DNA of 64,000 bases, taken from NCBI RefSeq assembly GCF_010820665.1, contig NZ_JAAIKC010000011.1:102154-166153 (forward strand), read 5' to 3'. The stretch is from Paenibacillus sp. SYP-B3998 (GTDB lineage Bacteria > Bacillota > Bacilli > Paenibacillales > NBRC-103111). Shown here in pieces: positions 55,593 to 64,000 of this stretch. A model generated the notes under the pieces. That model was not told the DNA's origin, searched no databases, and saw nothing but the letters and a program-made list of their open reading frames with translations. The translations under genes were made by a program, and so were the position numbers. Each line of letters begins with the position of its first letter. Within the stretch, counting starts at the first letter, position 1.

Positions 55593-55748
55593 TTAAGAGC
55601 CCTCGGCTTGGCTTTGATGCTTATGCTTACGGTTCTTAACCTTCTTTGATCCAGACAACGGCTCTTGTGTACCATTATGATTGTTTGCCGGCTTCGAGTT
55701 ATCTTGATAAAGACTTTCTCCTGCCGAATAAGCTTCTGGCTTAGACAT
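55593..55748 (-). CDS. sspP: Small acid-soluble spore protein P-like (SspP)
   Basis: 51 aa. The middle EPLSGSKKVKNRKHKHQ closely matches the conserved part of Bacillus SspP (EPLSGSKKVKNRNHTRQKH). The N-terminus MSKPEAYSAGESLYQDNSKP differs. AAAGGAG lies 10 nt before the ATG. It is the third gene of a short minus-strand operon. SspP is made in the forespore; its role is minor or unknown. Confidence 0.85.
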   Translation of the reverse strand: MSKPEAYSAGESLYQDNSKPANNHNGTQEPLSGSKKVKNRKHKHQSQAEGS

Positions 55749-55764
55749 CGTTTATCATTCTCCT

Positions 55765-55914
55765 TTACTCTACATCATGGTTTAGTGCATCTTGATGCCT
55801 ATGATCATTCGTTTGTTGCTGAAACTGCTGTGCCTGATGGCTATTGACAGGGCTATCGGCCAGATCCTTAGCAACATTTTGCAGATTCTTGTCCCTGCTT
55901 TTTTGTTTGGTCAT
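55765..55914 (-). CDS. Small hydrophilic protein, probable spore gene
   Basis: 49 aa, very polar, rich in Gln, Asn, Asp and His, starting MTKQKSRDKNLQNVAKDLAD and ending HRHQDALNHDVE. GGGGG lies 10 nt before the ATG at 55914. Composition and position 16 nt before sspP suggest a small spore protein, but I recognise no family. Confidence 0.6.
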   Translation of the reverse strand: MTKQKSRDKNLQNVAKDLADSPVNSHQAQQFQQQTNDHRHQDALNHDVE

Positions 55915-55934
55915 TGAATCTCGTCCCCCTAGAT

Positions 55935-56282
55935 TTAAGCATGTGTAACTTGCTGCAGCGCTTGAGCACATTCATGAATGTGACGAACATAATCATCGAC
56001 CAATGCTTGGATGATATCCGTGCGTTCATCGATATGCGTAGTCCCTTGTTCTACATCTGTAAGTTCAACCTTAACCTCTCTACTGTCTACATAGGTCACT
56101 TTAAAATCAAATGTGTATCCCGTATGCCCTGACGTCGTGATGTGCACACGAAGCGCCTGTGGATCGGCCTCATCGGCCCATACTCGCGCTTGGTCGGTTT
56201 TCTCAAGTGTTCGGGGCATCATGCTTTTCCACTCTTCCACCAATCGCGTCTGATCAATGGTCAGCTTATCTATTTTGCTCAT
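55935..56282 (-). CDS. Conserved hypothetical protein before spore-protein genes
   Basis: 115 aa, soluble, mixed alpha-beta: IDQTRLVEEWKSMMPRTLEK, HITTSGHTGYTFDFKVTYVD, VKVELTDVEQGTTHIDERTD, then a helical end. GGAGGTG lies 7 nt before the ATG. It heads the operon that ends in sspP. No function recognised. Confidence 0.75.
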   Translation of the reverse strand: MSKIDKLTIDQTRLVEEWKSMMPRTLEKTDQARVWADEADPQALRVHITTSGHTGYTFDFKVTYVDSREVKVELTDVEQGTTHIDERTDIIQALVDDYVRHIHECAQALQQVTHA

Positions 56283-56303
56283 AGGTTAACACCTCCACCT
56301 GAT

Positions 56304-56334
56304 TAAAATGCGAAAGTGCCACCTCTTTTATCCA
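56304..56334 (-). promoter_or_regulatory. Candidate sigma-G promoter of the spore operon
   Basis: TGGATA (56334-56329), 18-nt spacer, CATTTTA (56310-56304) on the minus strand. This resembles the forespore sigma-G pattern TGAATA / CATACTA, which would fit an sspP operon. Confidence 0.4.
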
Positions 56335-56336
56335 TA

Positions 56337-56374
56337 CAAAAAAAGCCACACGATTCACTAAGAATCGCATGACT
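56337..56374 (-). terminator. Rho-independent terminator after tRNA-Ser
   Basis: AGTCATGCGATTC-TTA-GTGAATCGTGTGGCT followed by seven T on the minus strand. Confidence 0.9.
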
Positions 56375-56393
56375 TTTTAAAGGGTTTTCTATA

Positions 56394-56480
56394 CGGAGAG
56401 GGTGGGATTCGAACCCACGGAGACCTTGCGACCTCGGCGGTTTTCAAGACCGCTGCCTTAAACCACTCGACCACCTCTCC
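56394..56480 (-). tRNA. tRNA-Ser (anticodon TGA)
   Basis: Class II tRNA with long variable arm. Acceptor GGAGAGG with CCTCTCC, anticodon stem CGGTC-TTGAAAA-CC giving TGA, variable arm GAGGTCGCAAGGTCTC, T arm GTGGG-TTCGAAT-CCCAC. Discriminator G, no CCA encoded. The serS-tRNA-Ser pairing is also found in Bacillus. Confidence 0.96.
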
Positions 56481-56562
56481 ACGAAGGTGTTTCCTTGTTA
56501 GGAAACAACCTTATGCAGTGACAAAAAGCATTGTAGCATACTTTTCAATGAAAAATCAAGCC

Positions 56563-57843
56563 CTATTTTTTTGTGATCACTTTAACGTTATTCATATAAG
56601 GGATCAGAACATCTGGTACAACAATTGAACCATCGATTTGTTGATAATTTTCGAGAATTGCAGCCACGGTTCTCCCCAATGCTAAACCTGATCCATTCAG
56701 CGTGTGTACGAATTCAGGTTTGGCCTTAGCTTCACGACGGAAACGAATATTCGCTCTGCGTGCTTGGAAATCCTCAAAGTTACTGCAAGACGAAATTTCG
56801 CGATATGCCCCGCTATTAGGTAACCATACTTCAAGATCGTACGTCTTAGCTGACGTAAACCCGATATCTCCTGTACACAGCGTAAGAACGCGATAAGGCA
56901 ACTTTAGAAGCTGTAGAACACGCTCAGCATGGCTTGTAAGCTTCTCAAGCTCCTCATAGGAGTCTTCAGGCTTCACCAGCTTTACAAGCTCAACCTTGTT
57001 GAACTGATGCTGTCTAATTAACCCCCGGGTATCTCGACCCGCTGATCCTGCCTCAGAACGGAAACAAGCGCTGAAAGCAACGAAATTAACAGGCAACTGC
57101 TCATGCGTTAAAATATCGTCACGATGATAATTCGTTACGGGTACTTCCGCAGTCGGAATTAGGAAAAACTCCGAATTCTCAATTTTGAAGACGTCTTCTT
57201 CAAATTTAGGAAGCTGTCCAGTTCCCGTTAAGCTTTCGCGATTGACGATGTAAGGAGGCAGCATTTCTTCATAACCATGCTCAGCACTGTGCAGGTCCAT
57301 CATGAAATTAATTAGTGCGCGCTCCAGTCTTGCGCCAAGTCCTTTATAAAAAACAAAGCGAGAGCCTGTAACCTTCGCAGCTGCTTCGAAATCCAAAATA
57401 CCTAGTTCCTGAGCGACTTCCCAGTGCGGCTTTACTTCAAATTCAAACTTTGGAATTTCACCTACGCGGCGGATCTCCACATTCTCTTCCTCAGTAAGGC
57501 CTACAGGAACGCTCTCATGAGGCATATTAGGGATAGAAAGCAGTATATGTTGTAGAGACTCATCCAAGACACGAATCTCGTCATCGAGCTCTTTAATACG
57601 GTCTCCAACGGCCTTCATTTCTTGAATCAGCTCATCTGCGTTTTCGCCCGATCTTTTTCGAACAGCAACCTCTTGCGACACCGTATTACGGCGGTTTTTT
57701 AATTGCTCCGTTTCTTGTAGGAGCTCTCTGCGTTTTACATCCAGATCAGTGAAACCTTTTAACTCTTCGATCTGTTTCCCGCGGTTTGCCATAGCAGCCT
57801 GTACAGCTGCCAGATCACTTCGAAGTAACTTTACATCAAACAA
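56563..57843 (-). CDS. serS: Seryl-tRNA synthetase
   Basis: Class II synthetase, 426 aa, with N-terminal coiled-coil arm (about residues 25-105) that holds the tRNA-Ser variable arm. Motif 2 in [20 protein letters not shown] and motif 3 in [23 protein letters not shown] start at 57843 ([10 protein letters not shown]) follows GGAGG by 7 nt; a longer ATG frame at 57891 is rejected. Unlike Bacillus serS, there is no room for a T-box leader. Confidence 0.96.
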   Translation of the reverse strand: MFDVKLLRSDLAAVQAAMANRGKQIEELKGFTDLDVKRRELLQETEQLKNRRNTVSQEVAVRKRSGENADELIQEMKAVGDRIKELDDEIRVLDESLQHILLSIPNMPHESVPVGLTEEENVEIRRVGEIPKFEFEVKPHWEVAQELGILDFEAAAKVTGSRFVFYKGLGARLERALINFMMDLHSAEHGYEEMLPPYIVNRESLTGTGQLPKFEEDVFKIENSEFFLIPTAEVPVTNYHRDDILTHEQLPVNFVAFSACFRSEAGSAGRDTRGLIRQHQFNKVELVKLVKPEDSYEELEKLTSHAERVLQLLKLPYRVLTLCTGDIGFTSAKTYDLEVWLPNSGAYREISSCSNFEDFQARRANIRFRREAKAKPEFVHTLNGSGLALGRTVAAILENYQQIDGSIVVPDVLIPYMNNVKVITKK

Positions 57844-57884
57844 GGAGATTCCTCCGTTAGCGCAAAATAGTTGGAATATGGAAG

Positions 57885-57925
57885 CAAGCACCCTGACCGG
57901 AAACCCGGTTATTTAGAGGTGCTTG
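57885..57925 (-). other. Hairpin between pdxT and serS
   Basis: CAAGCACC with GGTGCTTG, enclosing AACCGG-GTTT-CCGGT, on either strand. No T-run follows on the minus strand, so it is not an obvious terminator; perhaps a processing or stability element. Confidence 0.6.
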
Positions 57926-57934
57926 TACCCTGAG

Positions 57935-58513
57935 TTATACTTGTCTTTGCTTTACCATATCTAAGAAATAGCTGTGCATTCGGAAATCATCCGTCAGCTC
58001 TGGATGGAAAGAAGCTGCAAGGAGATGCCCCTGCTGAGCAGCTACAATTTGGCCATCATAGGTGGCCAATACATCTACACCCGCACCCACCTTTTCGATA
58101 AGTGGTGCACGGATAAATACAGCGCGAACGTTCTCGTCGATGCCTTTGATCGATAAGTCCGTCTCAAAGCTCTCGCGCTGACGTCCAAATGCGTTACGAG
58201 CTACCGTGATGTCCATAAGCTCTAGATGAGCCTCAGGTTGTCCTGTAATCTCTTTGGCAATAACGATCAGCCCGGCACAAGTACCGAAGACTGGCTTCCC
58301 TTCTGCAGAGAACTGCCTTAAGGCATTGATAAAGCCATACGTTCGCATGAGTTTACCAATCGTTGTGCTTTCTCCACCTGGGATGATTATTCCTTGAATA
58401 TCAGCCAATTGCTCCGTTTTCTTAATAACGACGCCTTCAGCTCCGGCCTTTTCGATACCACGAATATGTTCTGCTACCGCGCCTTGCAGCGCGAGAACCC
58501 CAATCTTTATCAT
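57935..58513 (-). CDS. pdxT: Pyridoxal 5'-phosphate synthase glutaminase subunit
   Basis: Class I glutaminase that feeds ammonia to PdxS. 192 aa. IIPGGESTTIGKLMRTYG, nucleophile in FGTCAGLIVIAKE, and the His/Glu pair in ASFHPELTDDFRMH. The ATG overlaps the pdxS stop (TAATG). Confidence 0.97.
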   Translation of the reverse strand: MIKIGVLALQGAVAEHIRGIEKAGAEGVVIKKTEQLADIQGIIIPGGESTTIGKLMRTYGFINALRQFSAEGKPVFGTCAGLIVIAKEITGQPEAHLELMDITVARNAFGRQRESFETDLSIKGIDENVRAVFIRAPLIEKVGAGVDVLATYDGQIVAAQQGHLLAASFHPELTDDFRMHSYFLDMVKQRQV

Positions 58514-59394
58514 TACCAGCCGCGCTCCTGCATACGTTGGGAAGCGTCAAGCTTAGAAATTTCGATTCCCTTCATAGGTGTACCGATGTTTTTAGAAATT
58601 TCTGCAATTAATTTGTAATCTGTATAGTGAGTAACAGCCTCTACGATCGCTTTAGCAAACTTCTCAGGGCTATCTGATTTAAAAATACCAGAACCAACGA
58701 AAACACCATCAGAACCTAGGTGCATCATGAGTGCAGCGTCAGCTGGGGTAGCTACACCACCGGCAGCGAAGTTAACGACTGGCAATTTGCCTGTTTCATG
58801 TACTTGCAGCAACAGCTCATAAGGAGCACCAAGGTTTTTCGCTTCAAACATCAGCTCATCCTTGGACATCCCTTGTACTTTGCGAATTTGCCCACTAATC
58901 ATACGCATGTGGCGAACAGCTTCAACAATGTTCCCTGTCCCTGGCTCACCCTTCGTACGAAGCATCGACGCGCCTTCGCCAATACGACGAAGTGCCTCTC
59001 CGAGGTCACGAGCGCCACAAACAAATGGAACTGTGAAATCACGTTTATTGATGTGATACACTTCATCCGCAGGTGTTAATACTTCACTTTCATCGATATA
59101 ATCAACGCCTAGAGATTCTAGGACTTTTGCTTCTACAAAGTGTCCAATTCTTGCTTTCGCCATTACGGGAATCGATACAACTCTCATGACATCTTCAACA
59201 ATCGTCGGGTCAGCCATGCGGGATACGCCACCAGCAGCACGAATGTCAGCAGGTACGCGCTCAAGCGCCATAACCGCAGATGCACCAGCTGCCTCAGCGA
59301 TCTTTGCTTGTTCAGCATTCATGACGTCCATGATGACGCCGCCTTTTTGCATTTCAGCCATACCAGTTTTAACGCGGGATGTACCAGTTTCCAT
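58513..59394 (-). CDS. pdxS: Pyridoxal 5'-phosphate synthase lyase subunit
   Basis: Makes PLP from ribose-5-P, glyceraldehyde-3-P and ammonia. 293 aa. Lys in [35 protein letters not shown], and [26 protein letters not shown] lies 7 nt before the ATG. Confidence 0.98.
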   Translation of the reverse strand: METGTSRVKTGMAEMQKGGVIMDVMNAEQAKIAEAAGASAVMALERVPADIRAAGGVSRMADPTIVEDVMRVVSIPVMAKARIGHFVEAKVLESLGVDYIDESEVLTPADEVYHINKRDFTVPFVCGARDLGEALRRIGEGASMLRTKGEPGTGNIVEAVRHMRMISGQIRKVQGMSKDELMFEAKNLGAPYELLLQVHETGKLPVVNFAAGGVATPADAALMMHLGSDGVFVGSGIFKSDSPEKFAKAIVEAVTHYTDYKLIAEISKNIGTPMKGIEISKLDASQRMQERGW

Positions 59395-59470
59395 TCTTTA
59401 TTCCTCCTATAGCTTTATGCCAATTTCGTGCAGTTCCCTACACGATTCGATAGTAAACTTCTAAACAATC

Positions 59471-59499
59471 ATTTTACATGATGGATGGGCAATATACAA
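59471..59499 (-). promoter_or_regulatory. Promoter of pdxS-pdxT
   Basis: TTGTAT (59499-59494), 17 nt, TAAAAT (59476-59471) on the minus strand, 77 nt before pdxS. Confidence 0.6.
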
Positions 59500-59512
59500 C
59501 CCATTTTCTGGT

Positions 59513-60844
59513 CTAGGAAGCTCCCTTGACCCCTTTAAACATATCACTAAAGAAGTTTTTAATCGAACGGAACAATAGACGAATCCAGCTTCCTTTTTCC
59601 ACATCGTCATTTGCAATCATGTCGATCGTTTTTTCTTGCCCATTATAGCTTACTTTTACTTTACCCAGTGTATCGCCCTTCTTGATAGGTGCCACAAGCT
59701 TACTCTCTTCAAGCGGTTCAGCTGTCAATGTGAAATCTGTGTCCTTTGCACCTTTTTTAGTAATGAACGTCATCCCTGTTTTCGTTACGACAGGTACCTG
59801 TGTCTGCACACCTTTCTTAATGTTTACGATTTTCAAAGAATCTATTTCTGCTTTTGCATTTAAATAAGGTTTGATTTCAAAATTATTAAAACCATAATCA
59901 AGCAACTTTCTGGTTTCATTGAAACGCTCCGGTTCTGTTTTAGTGCCCATCACGACCGTTATAAGACGCATGCCGTTTTTTTCGGCAGTCCCCGTAAAAC
60001 AGTAGCCTGCATCATCCGTAGAGCCTGTTTTTAAACCATCTAGCCCTGTGTAAGCATACTTTTTAAAATTGGTGTTGGTTTGATTACCTTCTAGCATCCA
60101 ATTCCAGTTAATCATTGCCGTCTTATCTGTAGGTCTTAGTTTTAGCGATGTGATTTTAGTAAAATCCAGAATCTCTTTATGATCTTTAAGAATGTTGTAG
60201 GCTAAAATAGCCGCATCGCGCGCCGTCATTTTGGTCTCGCCCTCTATAGACTGTGGTGGATTTTTGAGATCCGAACGAGACAACCCCGTAGCGCTAATAA
60301 AGTGGGTTTTGTCGGACATGCCAATTTGTTTTGCTTTTTCATTCATCATTTTAGCGAAGTTTTCTTCCGTGCCTCCAATTAATTCAGCAAAAGCTACAGA
60401 AGCGTCATTTGCGGAGTAAATAGACATCGCGTTAAACATACTTTTATAGCTCAGTGTTTCATTCTCAGCGATGAGTTGTCCGGAGCCAATAACGTCTGCA
60501 GCATTTTTAGTCGCAGTTACGGAAGTTTCCCATGTATATTTCCCTTCTTTTATACCTTCCATGGCAATATATTCCGTCATCATTTTGGCCATACTGGCCG
60601 GAGGAAGCGCTTCATCAGCATTCATTTCATAAAGTATAGTTCCCGTGCTTGCCTCCATAATGACAGCTGACTTCGCATTTGGCTTTGGCTCGTTATTCAA
60701 TGGGGCTGCAGTAGCCGTTGTCGTTGTTTTTGTTCCTTCAGCATGAACATAGGTCGGTTGTATATGTAAAAGGAATGATTGAGCGATTATACTTACACCT
60801 AGTACCAAAGCAACCTTTTTTCTCGTTAAACTCAATAATCTCAC
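59513..60844 (-). CDS. dacA: D-alanyl-D-alanine carboxypeptidase (PBP5-type)
   Basis: Exported low-molecular-mass penicillin-binding protein, 443 aa. Signal segment VALVLGVSIIAQSFLLHI; SxxK in PPASMAKMMTEYIAM, SxN in YSANDASVAFAE, KTG in GLDGLKTGSTDDAGYCF. C-terminal beta domain and an amphipathic anchor (RLLFRSIKNFFSDMFKG). A GTG start at 60844 follows GGGAG by 9 nt; a longer ATG frame at 60904 is rejected. Confidence 0.96.
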   Translation of the reverse strand: MRLLSLTRKKVALVLGVSIIAQSFLLHIQPTYVHAEGTKTTTTATAAPLNNEPKPNAKSAVIMEASTGTILYEMNADEALPPASMAKMMTEYIAMEGIKEGKYTWETSVTATKNAADVIGSGQLIAENETLSYKSMFNAMSIYSANDASVAFAELIGGTEENFAKMMNEKAKQIGMSDKTHFISATGLSRSDLKNPPQSIEGETKMTARDAAILAYNILKDHKEILDFTKITSLKLRPTDKTAMINWNWMLEGNQTNTNFKKYAYTGLDGLKTGSTDDAGYCFTGTAEKNGMRLITVVMGTKTEPERFNETRKLLDYGFNNFEIKPYLNAKAEIDSLKIVNIKKGVQTQVPVVTKTGMTFITKKGAKDTDFTLTAEPLEESKLVAPIKKGDTLGKVKVSYNGQEKTIDMIANDDVEKGSWIRLLFRSIKNFFSDMFKGVKGAS

Positions 60845-60902
60845 GATTCCACTCTCCCTAGCGATATAATGACACATTTTATTGTAACACACCCCATTAG
60901 AC

Positions 60903-60941
60903 AAAAAAAAGAAGACGTAGGTTCAAAACCAGCGCCTTCTT
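60903..60941 (-). terminator. Rho-independent terminator after guaB
   Basis: Stem AGAAGGCGCTGGTT-TTG-AACCTACGTCTTCT followed by seven T on the minus strand. Confidence 0.88.
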
Positions 60942-60961
60942 TTTCGTCAGTATTGTGACAA

Positions 60962-62434
<1,473 letters not shown>

Positions 62435-62461
62435 TCATGCAGGTGTATATATTAGTGCTTA

Positions 62462-62490
62462 TCTTAACAAAACCCTATTTTTCGTGTCAA
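62462..62490 (-). promoter_or_regulatory. Promoter of guaB
   Basis: TTGACA (62490-62485), 17 nt, TTAAGA (62467-62462) on the minus strand, 43 nt before the start codon. Confidence 0.7.
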
Positions 62491-62540
62491 GGAAAAGGAC
62501 TGGATACCTTCAGGACAAACAGCTGAATAAGAAGATTCCG

Positions 62541-63770
62541 TTAACGATAAGAATACATACTGTTAGAGTTCCACAACAGAAACTGTTCAATTCCATGCTC
62601 TTTGGCTGCTTTGATTTGCTCCCTAACATCCACAGATCCGTAAGTCTTATGAGGTTTCACCCAAGTCGCTGTAAAATCCTGATACCAAGGTCTTATTTCG
62701 GCAATGCTCGTATTCGCTCGCTCTAGTTGATCATTCTTTGATATTGCGTCACTTATCGCTTTACTAATAATCGCATAGGGCTGCAAATCAGGGTTCTTCA
62801 CTCCATAAATACCGCTGGAATAATGCGATGGATACAGCATCGGTGAAATGAAATGAACTTGCTTACTGATCCTCGTCCATTCTTGACCAATACCCATATC
62901 GTTGTCAGAAGATGTTGTCATACCGAATACATCAGCGGACAAAAAAGCTTGCCCACCAACCCTTTCTTTTGCTCGCTTCAGAAAGGCTTCTATTACTTGA
63001 GCTTTTGTCCAATGCTGTGGATTATCGAAATTTACTTCGCGATCTACTTTCTTTCCGTTATCAGGAAATCTAACATAATCAAACTGAATCTCATCAAAAC
63101 CTAATTCTGCTACTTCTTTGGCAATTTGAATATTATAATCCCAAACTTCTTCCTTGTAAGGATCGACCCACGATGTTCCCTTGCTGTCTCGCCATACATT
63201 TCCAGAACGCGTCAGAAGAGTATAGTTACTTTTCTTTTTGCTCAAATAAGGATCTTTAAAAACAACAATTCTGGCAATGGTATAGATCCCATTTTGCTTA
63301 AGTCTTTGAAGTTTGGACTTTATATCTCCTATAATAGTATGACTATTAGCACCAATTTCGTTAACTAAAGGGACCACTGAGGGGTATGTAACCTGTCCCG
63401 AATCATTTTTTACATCTATGACCATCGCATTCAAATCAGTTTGCTCAACCAATTGGATCAACTGCTCGAATTTCTTCCCTACTGCCGACCATGCTGATAC
63501 GTATATGCCTTTAACAAGTTGCTTTTGAGGTTTTTGCTCCATTGCCGTTATTCCTACTTGAGGCACAAGCTTCAGCTCTTCTAGTTGGGGTGCAGCCATC
63601 TGCTCTGCTATCGGCGTTGGCACTACTTGTCCTTGGTTAGACATAGAGTTTAAAGAACTCACAGTGTTGTTCTTTATTTGATCCGGTTTTGACGAACAAC
63701 CCACGCTCGTAAGTGAAACTATACAACCCACGCTTATAAAAAACCACTTCACCCGTCTTAGTTGATCCAT
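62541..63770 (-). CDS. Lipoprotein with putative glycoside hydrolase fold (DUF4015)
   Basis: 409 aa. A lipobox, SLTSVGC, ends a signal peptide. The main domain (about residues 85-400) starts VKGIYVSAWSAVGKKFEQLI, then DLNAMVIDVKNDSGQVTYPS, ELGFDEIQFDYVRFPD and FISPMLYPSHYSSGIYG, features of the DUF4015 / GH13-like TIM barrel of spore and surface proteins. An acidic pair in DEIQFDYVRF may be catalytic. AGGAGGG precedes the ATG. Substrate unknown. Confidence 0.85.
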   Translation of the reverse strand: MDQLRRVKWFFISVGCIVSLTSVGCSSKPDQIKNNTVSSLNSMSNQGQVVPTPIAEQMAAPQLEELKLVPQVGITAMEQKPQKQLVKGIYVSAWSAVGKKFEQLIQLVEQTDLNAMVIDVKNDSGQVTYPSVVPLVNEIGANSHTIIGDIKSKLQRLKQNGIYTIARIVVFKDPYLSKKKSNYTLLTRSGNVWRDSKGTSWVDPYKEEVWDYNIQIAKEVAELGFDEIQFDYVRFPDNGKKVDREVNFDNPQHWTKAQVIEAFLKRAKERVGGQAFLSADVFGMTTSSDNDMGIGQEWTRISKQVHFISPMLYPSHYSSGIYGVKNPDLQPYAIISKAISDAISKNDQLERANTSIAEIRPWYQDFTATWVKPHKTYGSVDVREQIKAAKEHGIEQFLLWNSNSMYSYR

Positions 63771-63823
63771 ACAATTCCCTCCTCATAGGGCTAGTATGGT
63801 TTAATAACGACTAATATAATGAT

Positions 63824-63868
63824 GTAAAAAAAGAGTCTTTCTGGAATTTCTTCCAAAAAGACTCTTTT
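63824..63868 (-). terminator. Terminator of the rrn operon
   Basis: AAAGAGTCTTTTTGGAA with TTCCAGAAAGACTCTTT followed by TTTAC on the minus strand, directly past the 5S gene. Confidence 0.93.
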
Positions 63869-63874
63869 TTATAT

Positions 63875-63992
63875 GCTTGGCAACGTTCTACTCTCCCAGA
63901 ACCCTGCGGTTCAAGTACCATCGACGCTGGAGGGCTTAACGGTCGTGTTCGAGATGGGAACGCGTGGGTCCCCTCCGCCATCATCACCAAAC
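63875..63992 (-). rRNA. rrf: 5S ribosomal RNA
   Basis: Minus strand begins TTTGGTGATGATGGCGGAGG, contains CCCATCTCGAACACGACCGT and GGGAGAGTAGAACGTTGCCA. The layout fits the Firmicute 5S gene. The 23S gene should lie just beyond the window end. Confidence 0.96.
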
Positions 63993-64000
63993 AGTCAAAG

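Noticed and set aside
57844..57934. T-box riboswitch before serS
   Set aside because: Only 91 nt lie between pdxT and serS and no T-box core or specifier loop is seen.

Overview
The window looks like chromosomal DNA from a spore-forming Firmicute of the Paenibacillus group. The evidence is a full set of sporulation genes (spoIID, spoIIQ, spoIIID, spoIIR, sspP-like), an SLH-domain surface protease alongside csaB and other cell-wall-polymer genes, an 11-subunit complex I without NuoEFG, and strong AGGAGG ribosome binding sites with frequent TTG and GTG starts. Nearly everything is core housekeeping on the minus strand. The only plus-strand genes are tadA, a tRNA-Arg and an ECF sigma-factor operon at 51.2-55.0 kb. 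No phage, IS element or CRISPR array was seen.

Layout from left to right, with most transcription running leftward. 0-6 kb: start of a secreted protein, then tagO-, tagA- and csaB-like genes and a large membrane protein, which form a surface-polymer module. 6-9.3 kb: phosphoglucomutase, fabZ, a CDP-alcohol phosphatidyltransferase and an EpuA-like peptide. 9.3-16.7 kb: flhP, flhO, mbl, spoIIID, spoIIQ, spoIID, murA and a DUF1146 protein, in the order known from Bacillus. 16.7-19.2 kb: S8 protease with PPC and SLH domains. 19.4-29.8 kb: nuoABCDHIJKLMN. 31.1-38.4 kb: the complete F1Fo ATP synthase operon. 38.5-50 kb: wecB/mnaA, upp, glyA, ywlG, rpiB, ywlE, mntP, ywlC, spoIIR, prmC, prfA and ychF. 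50-51.2 kb: a PilZ gene behind a c-di-GMP riboswitch, then a cluster of DnaA boxes. 51.2-55.6 kb: tadA, tRNA-Arg, a heptad-repeat peptide, the sigma operon and a 285-bp tandem duplication. 55.6-64 kb: small spore-protein genes, tRNA-Ser, serS, pdxT, pdxS, dacA, guaB, a lipoprotein and the 5S rRNA that ends an rrn operon.

How the genes connect. TagO, TagA, WecB and CsaB can together make and pyruvylate the wall polymer that SLH domains bind, and the window also encodes such an SLH protein. The nuo and atp operons sit side by side and cover energy coupling. rpiB, ywlG and glyA lie behind a ZTP riboswitch, tying one-carbon supply to purine demand. The PilZ protein is both controlled by c-di-GMP (riboswitch) and predicted to bind it.

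The signals most worth following are: the c-di-GMP riboswitch/PilZ pair; the five DnaA boxes before tadA; a recurring hairpin joined to the Shine-Dalgarno site of several unrelated operons; the tandem 285-bp repeat that may encode two copies of a small RNA; the heptad-repeat peptide; and the ECF sigma operon with TTGA start/stop overlaps.
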